The notes under the pieces: generated by a model | What the model was told of the DNA's origin: nothing | Database searches by the model: none | The model's input: only the letters and a program-made list of their open reading frames with translations | NCBI GenBank assembly: GCA_049599735.1 | Contig: JBMYOX010000052.1 | Span: forward strand, 1-25,514 | Length of the DNA: 25,514 bases | Source of the DNA: Pontibacterium sp049599735 | GTDB lineage: Bacteria; Pseudomonadota; Gammaproteobacteria; Pseudomonadales; Balneatricaceae | Direction: 5' to 3' | Position numbers and translations under genes: made by a program | Part shown: piece by piece, positions 7,986 to 14,566 of the stretch | Numbering within the stretch: position 1 is the stretch's first letter | Layout: every line of letters starts with the position of its first letter

Positions 7986-8855
7986 TTATTCAATGTTCTG
8001 GATCTGCTCTCTCATCTGCTCAATCAGTACTTTTAATTCCACGGCATTTTGTGTGGTTTCCGCGACAATCGATTTTGACGACAGGGTGTTGGCTTCGCGG
8101 TTAAGTTCCTGCATCAGGAAGTCCAGGCGGCGGCCAATCGGGCCTTTTTGTTTTAATACACGGCGCACTTCCTGTACGTGGGTATTAAGGCGGTCCATTT
8201 CTTCATCGACATCGGCTTTCTGTGCCAGCAGTACCATTTCCTGTTCGAGGCGGCCTTCGTCGAGCTCGTCTTTTAACTCGTCCAGACGAGCGCGCAGGTT
8301 GTCACGCTGGGCCTGTAAGATCTGCGGTAACTTGGCCCGCACTTCGATCACAATACCGGCAATGGCGGCCAGACGCTGTTCAATCAGGTTATTCAGTTCA
8401 ATTCCTTCACGCCCACGACCAGCGATCAAATCATCCAGTGCAACCGCAAAGAGCTTCAGGGCCTCGGCCTTGACCTGATCCATATCGGTTTTGGCATCCT
8501 GCAGCACACCGGGCCAGCGCAGTACATCCAGCGGATTCAGGGGCTGTGTATTACCCGACAGGGAGAGTGCAGAGATCTGGTCGGCAGCAGCGATCAACTC
8601 TTTGGCGAACTCATTGTTAACGGTTAGCTGCTGCGTTTGAGCTTCCGGATGGAAGCGTAAAGTACACTCAACCTTGCCGCGGCTCAGTTTTTTACGTAGC
8701 TGCTCACGCAGGGAACCTTCCAGATCACGCAGACTTTCAGGCAGGCGCAGATGTGGCTCCAGATAGCGGTGATTAACAGAGCGAACTTCCCAAACCAGTG
8801 AACCCCAGGAATACTCAGCTTCCTGTCGGGCAAATGCAGTCATACTACGTGTCAT
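7986..8855 (-). CDS. yicC: YicC/YloC-family endoribonuclease
   Basis: The 289-residue protein starts MTRSMTAFAR and ends EQMREQIQNIE, the two most conserved ends of the YicC family, and has the usual length. YicC-type proteins are metal-dependent endoribonucleases; E. coli YicC has been linked to degradation of small RNAs such as RyhB. Start ATG 8855 follows AGAAAGA on the coding strand. It is divergent from rph with 105 bases between them, as in many gammaproteobacteria. The 3' end abuts the integrase region of the island and the reading frame is intact through the normal C-terminus, so the island insertion restored or left the gene end undamaged. The protein sequence shows no anomalies. Confidence 0.95.
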   Translation of the reverse strand: MTRSMTAFARQEAEYSWGSLVWEVRSVNHRYLEPHLRLPESLRDLEGSLREQLRKKLSRGKVECTLRFHPEAQTQQLTVNNEFAKELIAAADQISALSLSGNTQPLNPLDVLRWPGVLQDAKTDMDQVKAEALKLFAVALDDLIAGRGREGIELNNLIEQRLAAIAGIVIEVRAKLPQILQAQRDNLRARLDELKDELDEGRLEQEMVLLAQKADVDEEMDRLNTHVQEVRRVLKQKGPIGRRLDFLMQELNREANTLSSKSIVAETTQNAVELKVLIEQMREQIQNIE

Positions 8856-8905
8856 ATGATTCTTTCTCGATTAAAATGCAGTCTTTCCACATTCTAACAG
8901 TCAAG

Positions 8906-8933
8906 CGTGCGCGGCTGCTACGCACCGCGCACG
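8906..8933. promoter_or_regulatory. GC-rich hairpin in the yicC-rph divergent region
   Basis: CGTGCGCGG (8906-8914) and CCGCGCACG (8925-8933) form a perfect 9-bp inverted repeat around a 10-base loop, ending 27 bases before the rph start codon. There is no T-run, so it is not a typical terminator. It may be an mRNA leader structure of rph or a protein-binding dyad. Confidence 0.5.
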
Positions 8934-8960
8934 GAAACCAGCGACGGTAGTTAAATAAGT

Positions 8961-9731
8961 ATGAGCTCCAGTATTTCAGATCAGCTGCAAGACCTCGGAT
9001 TAAAAAAACTGCGCCCCAGCGGTCGCCAGCCCGACCAGATGCGCCAGGTGAAAATCACCCGTAACTTCACCTGCCATGCAGAAGGTTCTGTTCTGGTTGA
9101 GTTTGGAAATACTAAGGTGATCTGTACGGCCTCAGTCGAACGGGGTGTGCCCCGCTTCCTGCGCGGCAGTGGCACCGGCTGGGTAACGGCCGAATACGGC
9201 ATGCTGCCCCGTGCAACAGATTCCCGCACGGGCCGTGAAGCCGCACGAGGCAAACAAAGCGGTCGTACCGTTGAGATTCAGCGCCTGATAGGCCGCAGCC
9301 TGCGTGCAGCCCTGAACCTGAAAAAGCTGGGCGAAAATACCATTACCATCGACTGTGATGTGATTCAGGCCGATGGCGGTACACGTACAGCTTCTATTAC
9401 CGGTGCGTATGTGGCCCTGGTGGATGCTATTAACGTGCTGAAACAGGATAAAAACGGTGCCATGAAAGGCAACCCGCTCAAACATGAGCTGGCAGCGGTC
9501 TCTGTTGGTATTTACGAAGGTGAAGCGGTACTGGATCTGGATTACGCGGAAGATTCCAAAGCAGAAACAGATATGAACGTAGTGATGACCGGCACCGGCG
9601 GTTTTATCGAAGTTCAGGGCACTGCCGAAGGCGCACCTTATTCGCAGGATGAACTGAACGCCATGCTGAGTCTGGCACAAAAAGGCATCAGCGAGCTGGT
9701 GCAGCAGCAAAAAGCCGCACTGGCGCAGTAA
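8961..9731 (+). CDS. rph: Ribonuclease PH
   Basis: The 256-residue protein is a 3'-to-5' phosphorolytic exoribonuclease that trims tRNA 3' ends. The conserved blocks are HAEGSVLVEFGNTKVICTAS, GWVTAEYGMLPRAT, GRSLRAALNLKKLG and CDVIQADGGTRTASITGAY; the last includes the phosphate-binding GTRT. Family members usually start near the LRPSGRQPDQMR block, so the ATG at 8961 gives an unusual 16-17 residue N-terminal extension (MSSSISDQLQDLGLKK). No other ATG or GTG closer to the conserved start is seen, so I kept 8961, with weak ribosome-binding support. It is divergent from yicC and convergent with crc, sharing the terminator at 9751-9779. The enzyme appears intact. Confidence 0.95.
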   Translation: MSSSISDQLQDLGLKKLRPSGRQPDQMRQVKITRNFTCHAEGSVLVEFGNTKVICTASVERGVPRFLRGSGTGWVTAEYGMLPRATDSRTGREAARGKQSGRTVEIQRLIGRSLRAALNLKKLGENTITIDCDVIQADGGTRTASITGAYVALVDAINVLKQDKNGAMKGNPLKHELAAVSVGIYEGEAVLDLDYAEDSKAETDMNVVMTGTGGFIEVQGTAEGAPYSQDELNAMLSLAQKGISELVQQQKAALAQ

Positions 9732-9750
9732 AGCTAAGCATCGACCCTAA

Positions 9751-9779
9751 AAAAGGGGAGCCTGTCAGCTCCCCTTTTT
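9751..9779. terminator. Bidirectional rho-independent terminator between rph and crc
   Basis: AAAAGGGGAGC (9751-9761) pairs perfectly with GCTCCCCTTTT (9768-9778) around a 6-base loop, an 11-bp stem with a T-tract on one strand and the matching A-tract giving a T-tract on the other. It lies 19 bases after the rph stop and 31 bases from the crc stop, so it can end both convergent transcripts. Confidence 0.92.
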
Positions 9780-9809
9780 AGTATTTCAGATTATTGCCTC
9801 AGAGTGACA

Positions 9810-10583
9810 TCAAAGGTCACAAGCGTAATCAATAATCAGCGGCGCATGCTCACTGAACATACTGTCTTTGTAGATACGCGCACTTTTTACGGTTTTGCGC
9901 AGGTTTGCTGTTGCGATCTGATAATCCAGACGGGCACCTTCGTTTAAGGCACGGGCGCGGTTATATTCCGGCCACCAGGTATACTGACGCTCAGCATTAT
10001 TCACTTCGCGGAATGCATCCACGTAGCCCATCTCACCCATAATTTCTTCCATCCATTCCCGCTCCTGAGGCAGGAAGCCGGATACCGTCTGGTTCACATA
10101 CCAGTTACTCAGATCGATGGCTTTATGCGCAACGCTATAAGTGCCACAGAAAATAAAATCCCGACGTTTACGCAGGGTTTTTTTCATATGACCCAGAAAA
10201 TGCTGCATATACTCTTCTTTCAGCAGCTGAGCTTCCGGATTTGCCAGGCCGGAGGGGATGCTCAGGGACGACACGCTGATTTTATCAAAATCGGCCTGAA
10301 TAAAACGACCATGGAAATCGCACAGCTCAAAACCCATACCCGTCATAATCGCCTTAGGTACATAACGGGTATAAATGGCAACACCGCTGTAGCCATCTTC
10401 AAAAGCATCAAAAAAATAAGGGTAATAGCCTTCAGGATGATACCGCTCAGCATCGAGCTGGTACTCCTTAGCTCTCAGATCCTGCAGACAAATGACGTCA
10501 GCATTCTGCTGAACCATCCAGTCAAAAAAACCATTATCCGCAGCCTGTTCAATACCCTGAGTATTGAATGTGATAACACGCAT
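9810..10583 (-). CDS. crc: Catabolite repression control protein Crc (ExoIII-fold, probably no nuclease activity)
   Basis: The 257-residue protein belongs to the exonuclease III/EEP fold family and aligns along its length with Pseudomonas Crc: NADVICLQDLRA, GRFIQADFDK, WWPEYNRA, RLDYQIAT and SEHAPLIIDY. Key ExoIII catalytic motifs are altered. The glutamate of ICLQE is Asp, the GDxN motif is replaced by GTYS, and the SDH motif by SEH. Crc of Pseudomonas lost nuclease activity in the same way and acts with Hfq to repress translation of catabolic mRNAs. Adjacent pyrE and rph match the Pseudomonas gene neighbourhood, supporting the assignment. A probable promoter is at 10629-10657. The alternative name, exodeoxyribonuclease III family protein, would imply activity that the sequence does not support. 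Confidence 0.88.
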   Translation of the reverse strand: MRVITFNTQGIEQAADNGFFDWMVQQNADVICLQDLRAKEYQLDAERYHPEGYYPYFFDAFEDGYSGVAIYTRYVPKAIMTGMGFELCDFHGRFIQADFDKISVSSLSIPSGLANPEAQLLKEEYMQHFLGHMKKTLRKRRDFIFCGTYSVAHKAIDLSNWYVNQTVSGFLPQEREWMEEIMGEMGYVDAFREVNNAERQYTWWPEYNRARALNEGARLDYQIATANLRKTVKSARIYKDSMFSEHAPLIIDYACDL

Positions 10584-10628
10584 AAATTAAGGATTCCCGT
10601 ACGATCGGCGCGTATTTAAAAATAAAAA

Positions 10629-10657
10629 AGTAAAGGCGAATTGTATAGTTAAGTCAA
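10629..10657 (-). promoter_or_regulatory. Probable sigma70 promoter of crc
   Basis: On the minus strand TTGACT (10652-10657) and TTTACT (10629-10634) are separated by 17 bases, giving a start about 40 bases before the crc ATG at 10583. The surrounding sequence is AT-rich. No other convincing element is seen in the rest of 10584-10800. Confidence 0.45.
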
Positions 10658-10800
10658 AGAAAATGAAATTTTCTTAAGAATATTGTCAACATAAGGCAAT
10701 TTAATCACCATCTTTTGATTGCTGCACTGCACAAAATAACATATCCGGATCTGTCCCGCACGCTTAAACAGGACTCTTCCGTAATCCGACAACCTGTGAA

Positions 10801-10829
10801 TGGAGTGGAAGCCGAAGCACTGGTAAAAT
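10801..10829 (+). promoter_or_regulatory. Possible extended -10 promoter of pyrE
   Basis: TGGTAAAAT (10821-10829) reads as an extended -10 (TGn plus TAAAAT) about 40 bases before the pyrE ATG. The region 17 bases upstream (TGGAGT, 10801-10806) is a poor -35, which extended -10 promoters tolerate. No attenuator-like terminator is visible between this site and pyrE. Confidence 0.35.
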
Positions 10830-10867
10830 ACGCCTTTTATCTGAGTTTATCTTTGCCGGAGAAAGTG

Positions 10868-11509
10868 ATGCAGGACTATCAGCGCGAGTTTATCAAATTT
10901 GCCATTGAACAAAATGTACTGCGTTTCGGGCAGTTCACCCTGAAGTCCGGACGTATCAGTCCTTACTTTTTTAATGCCGGTCTGTTTAACAGCGGCTCGG
11001 CACTGGCCAAACTGGGGCGCTTTTACGCTGCGGCCATTGAACAGGCTGCAGTGCCTTTTGATGTGCTGCTGGGCCCTGCCTATAAAGGCATTCCACTGGC
11101 GGCAACCACTGCAGTCGCGCTGGCAGACCATCACAACCGCGATGTGCCTTATGTTTTTAACCGCAAAGAAGCCAAAACACACGGTGAAGGTGGCAACCTG
11201 GTCGGCGCACCTCTGGAAGGCGGTGTGATGATTATTGATGATGTAATCACCGCAGGCACGGCCATTCGCGAAGTAATGGCGATTATTGAGCAGGCAGGCG
11301 CCAAGCCCGCTGCAACGGTGATTGCCTTAAACCGCCAGGAAAAAGGTCAGGGCGAGCTATCGGCCATACAGGAAGTTGAACGTGATTACGGCATGCCAGT
11401 CATCAGCATTGTCAGCCTGAATGATCTGATCACCTACCTGGAAGAACAAGGTGATAAACAGGATGAAGTCGCCGCTATCCGGGCTTACCGTGAACAGTAC
11501 GGCATCTGA
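10868..11509 (+). CDS. pyrE: Orotate phosphoribosyltransferase
   Basis: PyrE converts orotate and PRPP to orotidine monophosphate, the fifth step of pyrimidine synthesis. The 213-residue product has LKSGRISPYFFNAGLFNSG, GPAYKGIPLA, FNRKEAKTHGEGG and the PRPP-binding loop VMIIDDVITAGTAIRE. The reading frame is open back to 10715, but I chose ATG 10868 because the protein then begins MQDYQREFIKFAIEQNVL as in Pseudomonas PyrE, and GGAG (10858-10861) lies 6 bases upstream. It ends QYGI, typical of the family. It lies divergent from crc, and only 5 bases separate its stop from the stop of the convergent mshP, with no terminator between them. Confidence 0.97.
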   Translation: MQDYQREFIKFAIEQNVLRFGQFTLKSGRISPYFFNAGLFNSGSALAKLGRFYAAAIEQAAVPFDVLLGPAYKGIPLAATTAVALADHHNRDVPYVFNRKEAKTHGEGGNLVGAPLEGGVMIIDDVITAGTAIREVMAIIEQAGAKPAATVIALNRQEKGQGELSAIQEVERDYGMPVISIVSLNDLITYLEEQGDKQDEVAAIRAYREQYGI

Positions 11510-11514
11510 GCCGT

Positions 11515-11946
11515 CTAAGGCCTGATCGCCCGTACCTTTATACGGCGTGATGCCGACTCCAGCGATGTGGTGGTTCCACCGCATCGCCCTACCGACTCAA
11601 TCGTCACATAGTCCACGCCATTAATGGAGGTCACGTTGCAGCTAACGACTGACCGACAACCCTTAATACCGGTTGCATTGTAGGTTGTTGTTGCGGTTGC
11701 AGTGTTTGCAGCGGCACAGCCCCCCACAAACTGGGGATGGATCAGTTTATTCAGCTCCAGCTGTATACCACTTTCTGCAGCCTGCATGGCCCGGGTCGCC
11801 TGGAAACTCTGCACTGTATGCCGCTGCCCTATCTCAATAAAAGATGCCATACCTGCCGCCAGCAATGCTCCTACGGTAATCAGGAAAATAGCTGAAATTA
11901 AGCCAAGACCGGCCTGGGATTGGCGTGTTATTTTATCAGGGCGCAT
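11515..11946 (-). CDS. mshP: MshP-like type IV pilus minor protein
   Basis: This 143-residue protein has a single N-terminal hydrophobic helix following SQAGLGLISAIFLITVGALL, a PilX/MshP-like start in which the usual prepilin glutamate +5 is not obvious. The remainder is a small extracytoplasmic domain with five cysteines (residues 77, 96, 102, 122 and neighbours) that could form disulfides. It overlaps mshO by 11 bases and is the last gene of the cluster. MshP is thought to be a minor pilin-like component of the MSHA fibre or its initiation complex. It is named mainly by position, size and N-terminal helix. The cluster ends here with no mshQ. Confidence 0.72.
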   Translation of the reverse strand: MRPDKITRQSQAGLGLISAIFLITVGALLAAGMASFIEIGQRHTVQSFQATRAMQAAESGIQLELNKLIHPQFVGGCAAANTATATTTYNATGIKGCRSVVSCNVTSINGVDYVTIESVGRCGGTTTSLESASRRIKVRAIRP

Positions 11947-12826
11947 TTCTCACCTGTACCACATGCTGAATACGCACACTCTCACCCTGCTCTTCAACCT
12001 CCAGATCAAAAAGCACCAGCGCATTACGTTGCAAACTGGTATCCACATACGCAAAAGCAGGGTCTGCAAAAGGTGCATTGCTACTGATACCATCGGCCAG
12101 CAGTGCCCGCCCTGGCTCAGTTTCCCCTAAATTACCCGAAGCAGGCAGCGGCTGCTGGGTAAAAAAAACGCCGCCCGTTGCCCGGTAGCCGCTGTATCGA
12201 TAAAGATCGCCCGAACCGGTCAGTAAACAGTAACTTACCGGAGAGCCAACAATAAAAAAACGTCCGGTGGGTGATTCGGTCGGAAAGCGATGACTACTTG
12301 CCAGGGTGACTGTAATGATCGTGCTGTTTGACTGGTCAGCGATAAACTGCGCAGGGTCATCCAGCGGTGTCACAATAGAGTTCGAATCCAGATCATAAAC
12401 CGGATTGTAAGTATGCGTTTCATCCGACACATTGGAGGAGATGGGGTAAACCGCAACATATAAGGGGTCACCGGTACTCCAGCTTGTAATAGCACCCGCA
12501 CCCAAAGGAATGGCATTAAAGCTGGTAGCGGTGCTGGCCACCGGTAAGTTCTGGTAAATCGAAGCCCCAAAAGTAGGAATAAACTCGATACAACTGGCAT
12601 TAGCATCACTGCGAATGCGAACCGAGTTAGGCAGGGCATTACGCACTTCACGGCCAATGCGCTCCACCGCCAGCTGAGTGACATCCGCCATGTTCTGTCG
12701 GCGTGACAGGTCCGCATAACCACCCGCCATATTGGCAATAAACTGGACAGAAGCCACAGACATAATACTCATCAGCACAATGACCACAACCAGCTCAACC
12801 AACGTAAAACCCGCCTGCGCCCGCAT
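11936..12826 (-). CDS. mshO: MshO-like minor prepilin
   Basis: The 296-residue protein begins MRAQAGFTLVELVVVIVLMS, a short type IV prepilin leader with Gly at -1, Phe at +1 and Glu at +5, for cleavage and N-methylation by a prepilin peptidase. The helix is followed by a large periplasmic/extracellular beta-rich domain including Cys near SCIEFIP and a further Cys in VSYCLL. PilW-like large minor pilins are thought to sit at the fibre tip. Its ATG shares one base with the mshD stop (TGATG), and its own end overlaps mshP by 11 bases. The name follows gene order and length in MSHA clusters; the function is inferred from family. Confidence 0.82.
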   Translation of the reverse strand: MRAQAGFTLVELVVVIVLMSIMSVASVQFIANMAGGYADLSRRQNMADVTQLAVERIGREVRNALPNSVRIRSDANASCIEFIPTFGASIYQNLPVASTATSFNAIPLGAGAITSWSTGDPLYVAVYPISSNVSDETHTYNPVYDLDSNSIVTPLDDPAQFIADQSNSTIITVTLASSHRFPTESPTGRFFIVGSPVSYCLLTGSGDLYRYSGYRATGGVFFTQQPLPASGNLGETEPGRALLADGISSNAPFADPAFAYVDTSLQRNALVLFDLEVEEQGESVRIQHVVQVRNAP

Positions 12827-13377
12827 CAGTAATTCCCTTTATAAGCACTGAAACGAACGGGCGACTGCCCCGGCGGCGTTACCGTCACCTGCACACGCTT
12901 AACCATATTCGCGGTAGCCACCAGCGATGTATCATAAGACACAACCACCGTTACACGGTAAGCCCCATACGGATTAACATTGCCTGTGTAGAGAGCATCC
13001 AGCAGCACCATAGGTGCTTCATCCAGATTATGGTAATCATCCACATCATCAAACGCATTGCGCGACTCACCATCCACAGTGCCAAACGCCGATGCGGCAC
13101 TGCAGGCAGGCATAGCCACACCCTGAAACAGACCACTGCCACAGGGAAAGCTGCCATCGACAGAGGACTGTTCATCAAAACGCTTGGTCAGAATTTCTTC
13201 TAAGTAGGTCTGCCCGATATAAGCTGTTTTTGCCTGCCAGGTCGCATCAGCGCTGTGTTGTGCAGAAAGACTCCAGCCATAAATAATGGCCAGCAGCGCG
13301 ATGGACACCAGCGAGAGGGTAATGACCAGCTCAACAAGGGTAAAACCGGCGTTAGCGGCAGCTGCCTTCATACGCAT
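12826..13377 (-). CDS. mshD: MshD-like minor prepilin
   Basis: This protein has a prepilin leader ending NAG before FTLVELVITLSLVSI, so the Gly(-1)/Phe(+1)/Glu(+5) rule is met. The PilV/MshD-like body carries KTAYIGQTYLEEILTKRFDE and two cysteines near FPCGSG and MPACSAA. Three starts are possible: GTG 13395, ATG 13377 and ATG 13371. I chose 13377, which gives a 183-residue product and overlaps the mshC end by 26 bases. It joins mshO through TGATG, so all of these pilins are translated from one transcript. It is likely incorporated at low abundance in the pilus or its initiation complex. Confidence 0.82.
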   Translation of the reverse strand: MRMKAAAANAGFTLVELVITLSLVSIALLAIIYGWSLSAQHSADATWQAKTAYIGQTYLEEILTKRFDEQSSVDGSFPCGSGLFQGVAMPACSAASAFGTVDGESRNAFDDVDDYHNLDEAPMVLLDALYTGNVNPYGAYRVTVVVSYDTSLVATANMVKRVQVTVTPPGQSPVRFSAYKGNY

Positions 13378-13870
13378 AACCCGTGGGTGAAACACATAAC
13401 AAGCGCCCCGTCATGGTTAACTGCAGGCTACTGCGAATTGAGCCGGGGGTGCCTGTACCTGCCTGAGTAAAATTACCCAGCCGGTCAAATCTCAGGGTTA
13501 AGGCCTGCCCGGTGGACAGGGAGCCCGACAGCACAGAACTGTCCGATAAGGTTACGCTATAAGCGACCGGCAAGGTCGACTCTAGATCGTTTCCCAGTTG
13601 TTCACTGCCATCCAGACGGATTGCGTAATGCCACAAAGCCGTACCGGTATGGCTCAGCTGCCACTCAACCACAGACGCATGCTGGGAAAGTGCGGTGCGC
13701 TGCGCCAGACGCAGTGATGTTTGCAGGCTATCCTGAAAAATCCGGTCCTGATAGACATCGGTCCGGGACATACGCGAAAAGGCCACTGCACTCAGGATGC
13801 CCAGAAGCACCAGCACAGCGACCAGTTCAACAAGGGTAAAACCACGCTGACAGGTAGCAAACCTGTGCAT
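13352..13870 (-). CDS. mshC: MshC-like minor prepilin
   Basis: The protein has leader MHRFATCQRG followed by FTLVELVAVLVLLGILSAVA, a standard class of prepilin N-terminus with Glu+5, then a FimT/GspH-like body including SLRLAQRTALSQHA. A C-terminal cysteine pair (LLCVSPTG and EGSCR) probably forms a disulfide. ATG 13870 gives 172 residues; a TTG at 13882 preceded by AGGTG is an alternative. Its 3' end overlaps mshD. It lies 15-27 bases downstream of the major prepilin gene, so the two are cotranscribed. It is named by order in MSHA clusters (mshA, C, D, O, P). Confidence 0.82.
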   Translation of the reverse strand: MHRFATCQRGFTLVELVAVLVLLGILSAVAFSRMSRTDVYQDRIFQDSLQTSLRLAQRTALSQHASVVEWQLSHTGTALWHYAIRLDGSEQLGNDLESTLPVAYSVTLSDSSVLSGSLSTGQALTLRFDRLGNFTQAGTGTPGSIRSSLQLTMTGRLLCVSPTGYAYEGSCR

Positions 13871-13897
13871 CGCTTTACACAAAATACACCTGCTTAC

Positions 13898-14362
13898 TTA
13901 AGGAGTAGCAATCGCCACCAGGCCACTGGCTGGCGTATAAGTAATCTTGTAAGTATTTTTCTTATTATAGGTATAGGTACAAACGTCTGTATCTTCAGTA
14001 ACCAGATAATCAGAACCTGCTGCAGTGGCTGCCGAAGGTGAGCCTGCCTGCAAAATCGCATTCCAAATTTTTACACAGCTGCTGGATACGACCGTTGCAT
14101 CGCCCTGCGGATAGCCATCAGCGTTCACATAAATGGTCTGCCCGTCAAAGGAAATGTTTTCGCTAGCCGCACTTTCCACTACAGACTGAGCTTTAACCAG
14201 TGAAACACCTGACTTAAAGGCACCGCCGGTGCCACTGACGGATGCCTGATGGGCATCGTCGGTCACGTTAAGAAAACGTGGCAGTGCAACGGCAGCCAGA
14301 ATACCGAGCAATGCAATAACAACGACCAGTTCAACAATTGTAAAACCTGCTTGTTTTTTCAT
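13898..14362 (-). CDS. mshA: Major-type MSHA prepilin (MshA/MshB-like)
   Basis: The 154-residue prepilin begins MKKQAG, cleaved before FTIVELVVVIALLGILAAVA, with Glu at +5. The next segment, NVTDDAHQASVSGTGGAFKS, is typical of MshA/MshB pilins. Two cysteines (SSSCVKIWN and TDVCTYTY) should close the C-terminal disulfide loop. ATG 14362 was chosen because GGAG lies 7 bases upstream; the longer in-frame TTG start at 14374 lacks support. Other MSHA clusters carry mshB and mshA as two pilins here, while only one is present in this cluster, so it presumably forms the fibre. It has its own 5' region with a weak terminator-like stem, consistent with separate, stronger expression. Whether mshA or mshB is the better name cannot be decided from one copy. 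Confidence 0.85.
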   Translation of the reverse strand: MKKQAGFTIVELVVVIALLGILAAVALPRFLNVTDDAHQASVSGTGGAFKSGVSLVKAQSVVESAASENISFDGQTIYVNADGYPQGDATVVSSSCVKIWNAILQAGSPSAATAAGSDYLVTEDTDVCTYTYNKKNTYKITYTPASGLVAIATP

Positions 14363-14394
14363 GAGTTTCTCCAATACACCTTTAAAAGTATTTT

Positions 14395-14420
14395 AAAAAT
14401 GCCTCAGGTTAAAAAGGCAT
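14395..14420 (-). terminator. Weak terminator-like hairpin between mshG and the pilin gene
   Basis: ATGCCT (14399-14404) pairs with AGGCAT (14415-14420) around a 10-base loop. On the minus strand the stem is followed by a TTTT run (14395-14398). A 6-bp stem is weak, so partial termination of the assembly-gene transcript ahead of the pilin gene is possible but uncertain. Confidence 0.35.
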
Positions 14421-14431
14421 GTTTCTGTCCA

Positions 14432-14566
14432 TCAAAAATCATTTATAGTCCACAGATCAATTCCGGGGCCATCTGAACTACCTTTCCAGGCATTTCGCAG
14501 AGTTACAGGTTCCGCACTACAGCCCCGTAACAAGACAGTCGTTTCTGCTGCCGCACTGTCAATCAT
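14432..14566 (-). CDS. Possible 44-codon ORF in the mshF position
   Basis: The ORF starts with ATG overlapping the mshG stop as ATGA, an arrangement typical of translational coupling, and encodes 44 residues ending GIDLWTINDF. It has one cysteine and no membrane segment. MSHA clusters normally have mshF between mshG and the pilin genes, but MshF is longer and membrane-anchored, so this is not an ordinary MshF. The tail resembles the C-terminal strand of some pilins or pseudopilins (Trp-Thr-Ile pattern), so a decayed pilin or mshF remnant is possible. It may also be chance. I do not recognise it. Confidence 0.3.
   Translation of the reverse strand: MIDSAAAETTVLLRGCSAEPVTLRNAWKGSSDGPGIDLWTINDF

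Noticed and set aside
7986..8478. Plus-strand ORF rich in Ser and Arg opposite yicC, and other long antisense ORFs in the GC-rich part
   Set aside because: They are frame shadows of strongly conserved genes, with Ser/Arg/Cys-rich composition and no domains.
10715..10867. Upstream extension of pyrE
   Set aside because: Simply an open frame; PyrE homologues start at MQxYQR and GGAG is positioned for ATG 10868.
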